A stretch of 64,000 nt of DNA from Streptomyces collinus (GTDB lineage Bacteria; Actinomycetota; Actinomycetes; Streptomycetales; Streptomycetaceae), in the NCBI RefSeq assembly GCF_031348265.1, contig NZ_CP133771.1, positions 5,828,001 to 5,892,000 on the forward strand. Direction: 5' to 3'. The translations under genes were made by a program, and so were the position numbers. Within the stretch, counting starts at the first letter, position 1. The number at the start of each line of letters is the position of its first letter. This document shows positions 8,363 through 18,300 of the stretch, one piece after another. The notes below the pieces were generated by a model. That model searched no databases. It was not told the DNA's origin and saw only the letters and a program-made list of their open reading frames with translations.

Positions 8363-8403
8363 GGCGGGGGCTTCGCGCACCACGGGTGCGTGGAGCCCCC
8401 GCC
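8363..8403. terminator. Bidirectional hairpin between convergent genes
   Basis: GGCGGGGGCT (8363-8372) pairs with AGCCCCCGCC (8394-8403), and the loop itself folds (CGCACC with GGTGCG). It sits between moeZ and the convergent peptidase gene. Confidence 0.75.
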
Positions 8404-8407
8404 GTCG

Positions 8408-9877
8408 TCATGAGCAGACCTTGCCGTCCTTCGGCACCGTGCCGTCCAGCAGGTACGCGTTCACCGTGGAGTCGATGCAGTCGCTCCCACTGCCGTACGC
8501 GCCATGCCCATCGCCCCGCCAGGTGAGCATCACTCCGACGCCCTTGCCCAGCTCGTCGGCCATCCTCCGCGCTCCCTCGTACGGGGTGGCCGGGTCGCCG
8601 GTGTTGCCGACCACCAGGACCGGTGCCGCGCCGGGGGCGCTCACCTCCGGTGTGTCGTGCTGCCCCGGCACCGGCCAGTCGTGGCACCAGCCGGCCGTGT
8701 CCCAGCCGAGGAAGGCGCCGAAGACCGGGGAGATCCTCTCGAACCGGGGCAGCAGCGGCTTCGTCTCGGCCATCGTCGGCCGCTGCCGGTCGTCCAGGCA
8801 CGATATGACCCGTTGGGAGTGGGTCGTGGTGCCGTAGCGCCCGGACGGATCGCGTTCGTTGTAGCGGTCGGCGAGGGCCAGCAGCTCCGAGCCGTCGCCC
8901 CGCTCGGCCGCGTCGAGGGCGCTGGTCAGGGTCGGCCAGCTGTCCTTGCTGTACAGCGGCAGGAGGATGCCCGTGACCGCGAGGGTCTGGGTCAGCTTGC
9001 GTCCGGGCGTGCCCGCCGGCAGGGGCCGGGCGTCGATCCGCCGCAGCAGGTCCGCGATCTTGCGTGTGCCCTCTTCAGGGTCCTGGCCCGTGGATGCGAG
9101 GTAGCCGTTCAACGCGCGCTGGAAGCCCCTGGCCTGGTTCTCGGCGTGGCCGACGGTGTCGGCGCCGGGGTCGACGACCGCGTCCAGCGTCATGCGGCCC
9201 ACCTTCTTCGGGAAGAGGTGGGCATAGGTGCCGCCCAGTTCGGTGCCGTAGGAGATGCCGAAGTAGTTCAGCCTGGCGTCGCCGAGGACTTGCCGGATGC
9301 GGTCCATGTCGCGGGCCGAGTCGGCGGTCGAGACGTGCGCCATCAGCTCTCCGGCGTTCTTCCGGCAGCCCTCGCCGAAGTCTGCGGCGTCCTCGAAGTA
9401 CGCCTGCTCCTCGGCGGGGGTGTCCGGGGAGACGTCCACCGACTCGGCGGCCTGGATCTCCTTGTCGCCCCGGCACCGCACGCCCTCGCTGGCGCCCACG
9501 CCGCGCGGGTCCCAGCTCACCAGGTCGTAGCGCTCGCGGAGCGAGGAGACGGTCGGGGCATACGACGGCATCATGGACACGCCCGAGGCGCCCGGGCCGC
9601 CGAAGTTGAACAGCAGCGACCCGACGCGGTCGTCACCGCGGGCCTTGGCGCGGATCAGCCCCAGGCCGATCGTCTCGCCGTCCGGCTCCGACCAGTCCAG
9701 CGGCACCTTCAGCGTCGCGCACTGCCAGTCGCTGCTCGGCGCGGGGCCTTCGGCGGTGGCCTTGCAGCGGCCCCACGAGAGTCCGCTTCCGCCGTCGTCG
9801 GACGAGCCGGCGCTGCAGCCCGCGGCCAGCAGGGCCGAGGCGGCCGCCAGAGCGGTCCACCGAACGAAGCGCATCAT
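8408..9877 (-). CDS. Lipoprotein alpha/beta-hydrolase, tripeptidyl aminopeptidase (SlpD/SlpE type)
   Basis: A 489-residue exported serine peptidase of the S33-like family found as mycelium-associated tripeptidyl aminopeptidases in Streptomyces. The N-terminus MMRFVRWTALAAASALLAAGC is a lipoprotein signal with lipobox LAAGC. The oxyanion stretch LFNFGGPGASG, nucleophile elbow GISYG (YFGISYGTELGG), a late Asp region (VVGNTGDPATP) and final His (GDGHGAYG) form the triad. Conserved Cys pairs suit an exported enzyme. It is paralogous to the next gene on the same strand, indicating tandem duplication. It is expected to trim peptides at the cell surface. Confidence 0.9.
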   Translation of the reverse strand: MMRFVRWTALAAASALLAAGCSAGSSDDGGSGLSWGRCKATAEGPAPSSDWQCATLKVPLDWSEPDGETIGLGLIRAKARGDDRVGSLLFNFGGPGASGVSMMPSYAPTVSSLRERYDLVSWDPRGVGASEGVRCRGDKEIQAAESVDVSPDTPAEEQAYFEDAADFGEGCRKNAGELMAHVSTADSARDMDRIRQVLGDARLNYFGISYGTELGGTYAHLFPKKVGRMTLDAVVDPGADTVGHAENQARGFQRALNGYLASTGQDPEEGTRKIADLLRRIDARPLPAGTPGRKLTQTLAVTGILLPLYSKDSWPTLTSALDAAERGDGSELLALADRYNERDPSGRYGTTTHSQRVISCLDDRQRPTMAETKPLLPRFERISPVFGAFLGWDTAGWCHDWPVPGQHDTPEVSAPGAAPVLVVGNTGDPATPYEGARRMADELGKGVGVMLTWRGDGHGAYGSGSDCIDSTVNAYLLDGTVPKDGKVCS

Positions 9878-10010
9878 TGCCCATCCCCCCTCGCAGGCCG
9901 TCCGCTCCGTGCCGCGGATGGCGGTCAGGCCATGGTAGGCAGATCCCGTCTCGGCCGTTTCGGCCTGTGGATAACCCTCTGACCTGCGAGTATCCCGGAC
10001 CGCTGGGATG

Positions 10011-11555
10011 TCAGGTACAAACGGTCCCCGTGGGCGGCACCTTTCCGTCCAGCAGATAGCCGTTCACCGCGCCCTGCACGCACTTGTTCTTGCTGTCGTA
10101 CGCGCCGTGCCCCTGACCCCGGTACGTCAGCTCGACCCCGACGCCCTGGCCCAGCGCGTTCACCATCGCCCGGGCACCCTGGTACGGCGTGGCCGGGTCG
10201 CCCGTGTTGCCGACGACCAGAATGGGTGCCGCGCCCGGAGCGCTCACGTCCGGATGCTCGGCGGCGCCGGCCACGGCCCAGTCGGTGCAGCCGATCATGC
10301 CCCAGGCCAGGGAGTCGCCGAACAGGGGGGAGGCGGCCCGGAACTCCGGCAGTCGCCGCTCGACGTAGGCGGCGTCGTAGCGAGGTTTGGCGTCGGCGCA
10401 GCTGATGGCGGTGAAGGCGGCGGCCGAGTTGTCGTACTCGCCGTTCTCGCTGCGTCCGTTCATCGTGTCGGAGAGGAACATCAGGGTGCTGCCGTTGCCG
10501 TCGTAGGCCTCCACCAGGCCATCGGTGAGGAATTCCCAGAGGTCCTTCGAGTACAGGGCCTGCAGGATGCCGCTGGTCGCCGCGGTCTGGGTCAGCTGGC
10601 GCGGGAAGATGCCCTCGATCGGCTTGCGGTCGAGGTCGTCCAGCAGGCGGGCGATACGGTCCTTCACGTCCTGCGCGCTGTCGCCGATCGGGCATTCCTC
10701 GGTCTTCGACACGCAGTCCTCGGCGAAGTTGTCGAGCGCGAGCTGGAAGCCCTTGGCCTGTCCCAGCGAACTCTGTTCGGCGTTCTGCGTGGGGTCGACG
10801 ACGGCGTCGAACACGGCGCGGCCGACCCGCTGGGGGAACAGGTGGGCGTAGACGCCGCCCAGTTCGGTGCCGTAGGAGATGCCGAAGTAGTGCAGTTTGC
10901 CGTCGCCGAGGACCTGGCGCATCAGGTCCAGGTCGCGGGCCGCGTCGGTGGTGCGCACATGCGGAAGGATCTTCCCCGAGTTCTGCTCGCAGGCGTCGTT
11001 GAACTCCGTGGTGCTGTCCAGGAGCCGGGTGCGTTCGGCCGCGTCGTCGGGGGTGCCGTCCTGCTGGAAGTAGGCGTCGAGCTGCTGGTCGTTCTCGCAG
11101 ATCACGGGGTCGCTGCGGCCGACCCCGCGCGGGTCGAAGCTGACCAGGTCGTAGCGGGTGCGCAGTTTCTCGTAGCCCTCCGCGAAGGCGGGCAGCGAGG
11201 TGACGCCCGACCCGCCCGGGCCGCCGAAGTTGAAGATGAGCGAGCCGATGCGTTCGTTCTCCGCGCCGGTCGTCCTGACCCGGATCAGTTCGAGGCCGAT
11301 CGTGTCGCCCTTCGGGTCGTCCCAGTCGAGCGGGGCCTTCATGGTGGCGCACTGCCACTCGCCGTCGTCCGGCAGAGGGGAGGGCGAGGCCCCTCCGCCC
11401 TGGGCCTCGTCCGGGGCCGGGCAGGCCTTCCAGCTCAGTTCCTGCCGCGTCACGTCCTCGCCCTGGGCGTCGTCGCCGCAGCCCGCCAGCACGGTGGACA
11501 GCAGCAGGGCGGTGACGGTCAGGACGGCGGCCCGCGGTGGGAGGAGGGATGGCAT
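10011..11555 (-). CDS. Lipoprotein alpha/beta-hydrolase, tripeptidyl aminopeptidase paralogue
   Basis: A 514-residue paralogue of the neighbouring peptidase gene with the same order of motifs: lipobox VLAGC, LIFNFGGPGGSG, nucleophile GISYG in HYFGISYGTELGG, VVGNTGDPATP and GQGHGAYDS. The start at 11555 places a short basic n-region (MPSLLPPR) before the hydrophobic core; the frame extends 48 codons upstream but would bury the signal peptide. Both copies lie head to tail 134 nt apart, so they probably arose by duplication and may differ in peptide preference or expression. Confidence 0.88.
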   Translation of the reverse strand: MPSLLPPRAAVLTVTALLLSTVLAGCGDDAQGEDVTRQELSWKACPAPDEAQGGGASPSPLPDDGEWQCATMKAPLDWDDPKGDTIGLELIRVRTTGAENERIGSLIFNFGGPGGSGVTSLPAFAEGYEKLRTRYDLVSFDPRGVGRSDPVICENDQQLDAYFQQDGTPDDAAERTRLLDSTTEFNDACEQNSGKILPHVRTTDAARDLDLMRQVLGDGKLHYFGISYGTELGGVYAHLFPQRVGRAVFDAVVDPTQNAEQSSLGQAKGFQLALDNFAEDCVSKTEECPIGDSAQDVKDRIARLLDDLDRKPIEGIFPRQLTQTAATSGILQALYSKDLWEFLTDGLVEAYDGNGSTLMFLSDTMNGRSENGEYDNSAAAFTAISCADAKPRYDAAYVERRLPEFRAASPLFGDSLAWGMIGCTDWAVAGAAEHPDVSAPGAAPILVVGNTGDPATPYQGARAMVNALGQGVGVELTYRGQGHGAYDSKNKCVQGAVNGYLLDGKVPPTGTVCT

Positions 11556-11643
11556 GGTTCCATCCTGCGGCGGTACCGGACGGGCCGCGCGGGACGCGTG
11601 CCGTACGAGGTAGGAGGGGCGAGAGGGTTCGGTGGGGTCGGAG

Positions 11644-11705
11644 GGCCATCGGCGCGGCCATCGGCACGAACAGCCATCGGCACGGACGGCCCTCGGCACG
11701 GACGG
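11644..11705. repeat. Four degenerate 16-nt tandem repeats
   Basis: Units of the form GGCCATCGGCACGGAC begin near 11644, 11656, 11672 and 11688 in the gap between the peptidase and the LPG-synthase-like gene. The last three keep a 16-nt period with one to three changes. No open frame or promoter use is apparent. Confidence 0.7.
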
Positions 11706-11771
11706 CCGGGATCGCCACCACCATGCTTGCCCGGCTGACCGTGCGAAGGGCCTGTTTTCGGCCCGGTCGGG

Positions 11772-14501
11772 TCAGAGAGCCTGCTTGCGCGTGAGGTGGT
11801 TGAAGGCCAGCCAGCCCGGCAGCACGGGCAGCCACAGCGTCAGCAGACGGAACAGCAGGACCGCCGGTGCCGCGACCTCCTTCGGGAGCCCGACGGCGAT
11901 CAGACCGACCGTCAGGGTCGCCTCGACCGCGCCCACACCGCCCGGTGTCGGCGCCGCCGATCCCAGGGCGTTGCCCGCGAGGAAGACGACGGCGACGCTG
12001 GCGAGGCTGATCGACGTCGACTCGTCGCCGAACGCGCGGATCGAGGCGTCCAGGCACATCACGAAGCAGGCGGTCAGCAGCAGCATGCCGCCGATGCCGG
12101 TGACCAGCTTCTGCGGCCGCTGCAGCACGTCCAGCATGCGCGGCACGACACCCGCGAACAGCGACCGCACACGCGTGGCGACGAACTTGCGCAGGAACGG
12201 CACCGACGTCGCCACGAGGACGAGCACCGCCACCGTCAGCAGACCGGCGATGACCGTCCGGGACGGTGACAGCGACGGCGTCTTCTCGGTGCCGGTCAGA
12301 TACCCGAAGGCCAGCAGCATCAGGATGTGACAGCCGAGCCCGAACAGCTGCGAAGCGCCGACACTCGCCACCGCGAGCCCCGGCCGCACGCCCGCGCGCT
12401 GGAGGAAGCGCGTGTTCAGGGCGACTCCGCCCACCGCCGCTGGGGCGACGATCTTCACGAACGATCCCGCGACCTGTGCCGCCACGGTCCGTACGAACGG
12501 CACCCGCTCGGGCACGAATCCCAGCAGCGCCATCGCCGCCGCCACATAGCTGCACATCGAGAACAGCACGGCCGCGGCGACCCAGCCCCACTCGGCGTTC
12601 GCGATGAGCGGCCCGAACTCGATGTGCGTGAGCTGTGTCAGCAGGAAGTACGCGCCGATCGCGCCGGCCATGAAACTGATCAGCGTGCGCGGCCGCACCC
12701 GCTCCAGCCGGGCCGGCTCGACGGGTGCCTGCGGCCTGATCCGCAGTACCGCGTGCCGGATCTGCGTGAGCAGGTCCTCCTCGCGCGCCTCCTCCACGGC
12801 CTCGTCGATCGCCCGCTTCTCGGCCCGCTGCTCCGCCCGTACGGCCTTCTTGTCGGGCTTCTCGGGGACGTGCGCCGTTTCGCCCACGTCCCCCTCCAAA
12901 CGGGCCTGTTTGGCCTGCCGGGACGCCTCCAGGACCGCGTCGCGCTCGCGCTGTGCCCGCTCACGCGCCAGTCTGCGCAGCGTCGCGCGGGTGGAGCGGC
13001 TGAGGGCGATGGGCTGGAGCATCGGCAGGCAGTCCGCCACCGCGTCCGGACCGAGCACGCCCACCGCCGAGGCGACCGCCCGCTCGGCGCCCACCCGGAG
13101 GCCGAGCGTCACGAGCAGCTGGGAGGTGTCCATGCGCAGCAGCAGATCACCGGCCGCGATCTCGCCGACGCGCAGGTCGGTGAGGATCACCGTGCCGGAA
13201 CGATCCACCAGAATCGCGTCGCCCACCAGCCTGCGATGCGCGATGCGCCGCGACTGGAGGGCCTTCACCTGGTGCCAGGTGTCGCGCATCAGGTCGTCGG
13301 TGATCTCCTCGTCCGACAGCGAGTCGAGGGTGCGTCCGCCGCTGTGCTCGTAGACGAGCATCACCGCGTCGGGGCCGAGCTCGGAGGTGGCGATCAGCTT
13401 GGGCGCGTTGGCGCCGGCCGCGATCGCCGCGTACGCCAGCAGGGCCTCCTGCTCCAGGGCCTGCCGCAGCGACTGGAGGCTGCTGCGGGTGGCGAAGCCG
13501 CGCAGGGTGAGGTTGCGCCAGGCACGGTAGAAGAAGCCCTGTGCCTGCTGCTCACGGTCGACCACTGTCACGTCCAGGGGCGGGCCGTCCTCCAGCGTGA
13601 CGAAGTAGCGCCGGCCTCGGTCCCCGGTATCCGGATTGTCCGAGGTGTCCTCGCGGGACGCGCTGACGGGGCGGAAGCCGACGGTCCGCAGGCCGGCCAT
13701 CAGCGTCTGTCCGGTGGGGCGGACGTTGGGCGAGCCGACCGCGTACAACGTGCCGTAGGCCACGGTCCAGCCGATCAGCACGGTCAGGATGATCGAGAAC
13801 GGCGTCGTGTACCCGGTGACGAGCATCGAGAAGGCGTCGAGGAGCAGCACGACCCACAGCACCGCGCGCCAGCGCGGTCTGCGCGACATGCCGACGGCCG
13901 TCATGTAGGCGATGACCGGGGCCAGATAGCCGTGCACGGGATCGGTCAGGGCGTGGATGTCACCGGGGGAGGGCTGGGTGAGCGCCTCCTGGATCGAGTC
14001 GGGGGCGGCCCGGGCCACCCACAGGTCCGTGGCGAGGGTCACACCATGTGCGAGGACCGCCGCGAGCACACCGTCGGCGATGCGCAGTCCGTCCCGTTTG
14101 ATCAGCCGCTCGATGGCGAAGGCGACCGGTACCAGCAGGATCGCGATGCTGGAGGCCAGACCTGCGATCTTGATGAGCAGGTCGGGCGCCTGACCGGTGC
14201 CCTTGTTGATGTCCTGTTCGAGGCCCGAGGTGGTGCCGTGCGCGAACGCCGCGATGCCGATCAGGATCGCGACGGCGAGCACGCCCACCAGCAGGCGCAT
14301 CAGGTCGGAAGGGCGGTGCACGCGCGCGGGGAGCAGCGGTTCGTCGCCCTCCACCTCGTCGATGTGCGCGAAGTCGGGCTCCTCGGCGGCCGCGCGGTTC
14401 TTCTTCGCGACCCCCTTCGGGCCGTCGTCCGGTGTGCCCGGGCGCGACGAAGCGTCAGAGGTGCCTTCCGTGTCCTCGGGGTGCGCACCCTGCTGCTTCA
14501 T
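11772..14501 (-). CDS. Lysylphosphatidylglycerol synthase TM domain fused to a kinase-like domain
   Basis: A 909-residue integral membrane protein. Order: a charged N-tail, an N-terminal membrane block (about residues 65-240), a cytosolic kinase-like fold (about 270-480), a long charged helical segment (about 500-600, ERAQRERD...AEQRAEKR) and a C-terminal LPG-synthase/flippase-type membrane domain (about 610-909, containing SAAPTPGGVGAVE). In the kinase-like part the HGDLHxxN-type loop reads IAHRRLVGDAILVD and the metal motif reads LTDLR, so the catalytic Asp and Asn are missing and it is probably a pseudokinase sensor. ATG at 14501 has an AAGAAGAG site; a GTG at 14525 is also in frame. Aminoacyl transfer itself is not evident; lipid flipping is possible. 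Confidence 0.8.
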   Translation of the reverse strand: MKQQGAHPEDTEGTSDASSRPGTPDDGPKGVAKKNRAAAEEPDFAHIDEVEGDEPLLPARVHRPSDLMRLLVGVLAVAILIGIAAFAHGTTSGLEQDINKGTGQAPDLLIKIAGLASSIAILLVPVAFAIERLIKRDGLRIADGVLAAVLAHGVTLATDLWVARAAPDSIQEALTQPSPGDIHALTDPVHGYLAPVIAYMTAVGMSRRPRWRAVLWVVLLLDAFSMLVTGYTTPFSIILTVLIGWTVAYGTLYAVGSPNVRPTGQTLMAGLRTVGFRPVSASREDTSDNPDTGDRGRRYFVTLEDGPPLDVTVVDREQQAQGFFYRAWRNLTLRGFATRSSLQSLRQALEQEALLAYAAIAAGANAPKLIATSELGPDAVMLVYEHSGGRTLDSLSDEEITDDLMRDTWHQVKALQSRRIAHRRLVGDAILVDRSGTVILTDLRVGEIAAGDLLLRMDTSQLLVTLGLRVGAERAVASAVGVLGPDAVADCLPMLQPIALSRSTRATLRRLARERAQRERDAVLEASRQAKQARLEGDVGETAHVPEKPDKKAVRAEQRAEKRAIDEAVEEAREEDLLTQIRHAVLRIRPQAPVEPARLERVRPRTLISFMAGAIGAYFLLTQLTHIEFGPLIANAEWGWVAAAVLFSMCSYVAAAMALLGFVPERVPFVRTVAAQVAGSFVKIVAPAAVGGVALNTRFLQRAGVRPGLAVASVGASQLFGLGCHILMLLAFGYLTGTEKTPSLSPSRTVIAGLLTVAVLVLVATSVPFLRKFVATRVRSLFAGVVPRMLDVLQRPQKLVTGIGGMLLLTACFVMCLDASIRAFGDESTSISLASVAVVFLAGNALGSAAPTPGGVGAVEATLTVGLIAVGLPKEVAAPAVLLFRLLTLWLPVLPGWLAFNHLTRKQAL

Positions 14502-14687
14502 CGTCTCTTCTTGGTCTCGTATCACCGGTCACCGCCCGCACGATGGTGGCATGCCGCACCGGCACACGGGGCAATCAGGGTGCACATGCGGGGGCGGACA
14601 GTCTGCCCGACGCGCTCCTGCCGGGCGAGCAGAACGCTCCGGAGCACGCCCGGCCCGTTGTCGGTGGGGTCGGGCAGGATGGGGCGG

Positions 14688-15077
14688 ATGAGTGAGCAGA
14701 GCCCTGAGGGTGGCCCGTACGCGGACGAGCCCGCGCATGCGCTGCCCGAGTACGCCGAGCGCGTCCTCGACGTCGCCGAACTGATTCCGCCGGGCCGCGT
14801 CATGACCTACGGGGACGTCGCCGAATGGCTGGAACAAGGTGGCCCGCGCCAGGTCGGCCGGGTGATGGCGCTCTACGGGGGAGCCGCCCCGTGGTGGCGG
14901 GTCGTCCGCGCGGACGGCGTCCTGCTGCCGGGGCACGAGCAACGGGCGCTCGGACACTACCGGGCGGAGGGCACGCCCTTGAAGGAGGCGAGCCGCGCCG
15001 CCGAGGGTCACCTGCCGCGCATCGACATGAGACGGGCGCGGTGGGACGGCGGTGATCGCGCGGAGGGTCACACCTGA
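14688..15077 (+). CDS. Alkyltransferase-like protein (ATL, MGMT family without catalytic Cys)
   Basis: A 129-residue protein with the DNA-binding fold of O6-alkylguanine-DNA alkyltransferases. The usual PCHRV active-site loop reads PWWRVV, replacing the alkyl-acceptor Cys by Trp, as in ATL proteins that bind bulky O6-alkylguanine and pass it to nucleotide-excision repair. The helix PPGRVMTYGDVAEWL and the conserved GGAAPWWRVVRADG stretch are intact. ATG at 14688 is used; an ATG three codons earlier (14679) is also possible. It stands divergent from the LPG-like gene and just before two DNA-repair helicases. Confidence 0.88.
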   Translation: MSEQSPEGGPYADEPAHALPEYAERVLDVAELIPPGRVMTYGDVAEWLEQGGPRQVGRVMALYGGAAPWWRVVRADGVLLPGHEQRALGHYRAEGTPLKEASRAAEGHLPRIDMRRARWDGGDRAEGHT

Positions 15078-15342
15078 CAGCTTCCGCCATAGGACGGCCT
15101 CCTGTGTGACCCGTGATCCGTACGGGGGAATCGGGGCACACCGGCGGCATGACGTACGTTCGTGAGTGGAGGGGCACGAGTGCCGGCAGTGCTGTGAGTG
15201 ACCGGTGGGAAGAAGGGGAAGCCCTGCTTCCGCCTCACTCGTCGGCGTAGCGTCGGCTGCGCGTGCCTCCGTCACCCCGCGGTCACCGCCCGCCACGCGC
15301 GGTGTCCCCCAACCAGTACTTCCACCAGAACCGGCGAACCAC

Positions 15343-18300
15343 GTGAGCTCCTCTTCCTCCACCAGCGGCCTGTCGCACCCCCGGGTGCGGCGGGGGAACC
15401 GTGGCGCTTACCGACTGGTACGTACCCCTCCTGCCCGCATGGACCCCCCTCGTTTGGACGCCGCTCAGCGCTCCGTGGTTGACCACACGGCGGGTCCGCT
15501 CCTCGTCCTCGCAGGTCCGGGCACCGGCAAGACCACCACCCTCGTCGAGTCCGTGGCCGGGCGCGTGGCCCGGGGCGGCGACCCCGAGCGCGTCCTGGTG
15601 CTCACCTTCAGCCGCCGGGCGGCGGTCGAGCTGCGCGACCGCATGGCCCGGCGGGCCGGGGCCGCCCGCGCTCCCCAGGCGACCACCTTCCACTCTTTCT
15701 GCTACGCCCTGGTCCGCGCCCACCAGGACAGCGCCCTGTTCGTGGAGCCGCTGCGGCTGCTGTCCGGCCCCGAGCAGGACGTCTCGGTGCGCGACATGCT
15801 CGCGGGCCAGCTGGATCTGGAACGGCTCGGGCTCGCACACGTGCGCTGGCCCGACGAACTGCGCGCCTGCCTGACCACCCGCGGTTTCGCCGACGAGGTC
15901 CGCGCGGTCCTGGCCCGCAGCCGTGAACTGGGCCTCGGGCCCGATGCCCTGGACGCCTTCGCCCACCGCACGGGACGGCCCGACTGGCGCGCCGCGGCCG
16001 CCTTCCTCGCCGAGTACCTCGACGTGCTCGACCTCCAGGGCGTGATCGACTACGCGGAACTCGTCCACCGCGCGGTGCTCCTCGCCCGCCGCCCCGAGGT
16101 CGCGGCGTGGCTCGCCGCCCGCTACGACGCCGTCTACGTCGACGAGTACCAGGACACGGATCCCGCTCAGGTACGGCTGCTGGACGCCCTGGCCGGCGGC
16201 GGCCGCACGCTCGTGGCCTTCGGGGATCCCGACCAGTCGATCTACGCGTTCCGCGGCGCCGACGTGAACGGCATCCTGGACTTCCCGCACGCCTTCCCCC
16301 GCGCGGACGGGCGCCCGGCCCCCGTCACCGTGCTGCGCACGTCCCGCCGCTCCGGGGCCGGTCTGCTGGCCGCCACCCGGCTGCTCACCCAGCGCATGCC
16401 GCTGACCCGGCTGCCCGCCGAGAAGGTGCGCGCCCACCGCGAACTCGCCCCCGTACGGGACGGCGGCCGCGTCGAGGCGTACACGTACCCGACGTCGGGG
16501 ACGGAGCTGGACAACATCGCCGACATCCTCCGCAGGGCACACCTGGAGGACGGCGTCCCGTGGAAGGACATGGCCGTCCTGGTGCGCGCCGGCTCCCGCA
16601 CCATCCCCACGGTCCGCCGCGCCCTCACGGCGGCGGGCGTCCCCGTCGACGGCGACGGGGACGACGTGCCGCTGCGGCACGAACCTGCGGTGGCACCGCT
16701 GCTGACGGCGTTGCGGGCGGTGGCCCTGGCGGAGGCCGCCGGGGGTGCCGAGAGGAACACGGCGGCCGACGGTGCGGCCGCCGGGACTGCCGAGAGGACC
16801 ACGGCGGCCGACGGTACTCCCGACGCGGAGCCGACCGCCTCCTGGCTCGACACCGAGACCGCCCTCACTCTCCTGACCTCACCCCTCGCGAGCATGGACG
16901 CGGCCGACCTGCGCCGCCTCGGCCGCGCCCTGCGCGATGAGGAACGGGCCGCCGGAAACCCGCTGCCGCCGCCCTCCGACGTGCTGCTCGCGCAGGCACT
17001 CGCCGAGCCGGAGCGTCTGGCCGTGCACGACCCCGCGTACGCGCGCGGGGCCCAGCGCCTCGGTGCACTGCTGCGCAAGGCCCGCGAGCGCCTGGCCGGC
17101 GGCGGTACGGCCGAAGAGGCCCTGTGGGACCTCTGGGAGGGCACGCCCTGGCCCGCCCGACTGGAACGGTCCGCCCGCCGGGGCGGCGCCGCCGGGCGCA
17201 ACGCGGACCGCGACCTGGACGCCGTCTGCGCCCTGTTCGCCACCGCGGCCCGTGCAGAGGAACGCACCGGCGGCCGGGGCACCCTGAACTTCCTGGAGGA
17301 GATCGACGCCGAGGACATCGCCGCCGACACCCTCGCGCGGCGCACCGTACGCCCCGACGCCGTCCGCCTGATGACGGCGCACCGCTCCAAGGGCCTTCAG
17401 TGGCGCCTCGTGGTCGTGGCGGGGGTCCAGGAGGGCCTGTGGCCGGACCTGCGCCGCCGCGGCTCCCTCCTGGAGGCCGACCGCATCGGCCGCGACGGAC
17501 TCGCCGAACCCCTCACCCCCGGTGCGCTGCTCGCCGAGGAGCGCCGCCTGTTCTACGTGGCCGCCACGCGCGCGAGCGAGCGTCTCGTCGTCACCGCGGT
17601 CAAGGCCCCCGCGGACGACGGCGACCAGCCCTCCCGCTTCCTGACCGAACTCGGCGTCGAACCCAAGGACGTCACAGGGCGCCCGCGCCGTCCCCTGTCC
17701 GTCGCGGCGCTCGTCGCCGAACTGCGGGCCACGACGGTCGACCCGCGCGTCTCCGACGCACTCCGGGAGGCCGCCGCCCGCCGCCTGGCCCGGCTCGCCG
17801 CCCTCGCGGACGAGGACGGCCGCCCCCTGGTGCCGTCCGCGCACCCCTACCGCTGGTGGGGCATGTTCGAGCCGACCGAGTCCAAGGTGCCGCTGCGCGA
17901 CCGCGACCAGCCCGTCGTGCTCTCCGGCAGCGCCCTCGACCAGCTCGCCAACACCTGCGCCCTGCAATGGTTCCTGGGCCGCGAAGTGAAGGCCGACGCA
18001 CCCGCTACGGCCGCCCAGGGCTTCGGCAACGTCGTGCACGTCCTCGCCGACGAGGTCGCCTCCGGGCACACACCGGCCGACCTCGGGGTCCTCATGGAGC
18101 GCCTCGACTCCGTGTGGAACGCGCTGGCCTTCGACGCACCGTGGAAGTCGGCCCAGGAGAAGGACAACGCGCGCGTGGCGCTCGAACGGTTCCTCCAGTG
18201 GCACGTCATGAACCGCACCGGGCGCACCCCGGTGGCCAGCGAGCACGACTTCGACGTCACCCTCGAAGCGGGCGACTACCAGGTGCGCATCCGCGGCCAG

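Noticed and set aside
12327..14525. Long plus-strand open frame opposite the LPG-synthase-like gene
   Set aside because: Arg/His-rich shadow of a gene with clear membrane helices on the minus strand; only its last 129 codons (the ATL gene) are real.
15149..15250. 33-codon ORF (MTYVREWRG...) upstream of the AdnA-like gene
   Set aside because: Third-position GC is only about 60 percent and no convincing ribosome site is present; most likely chance.
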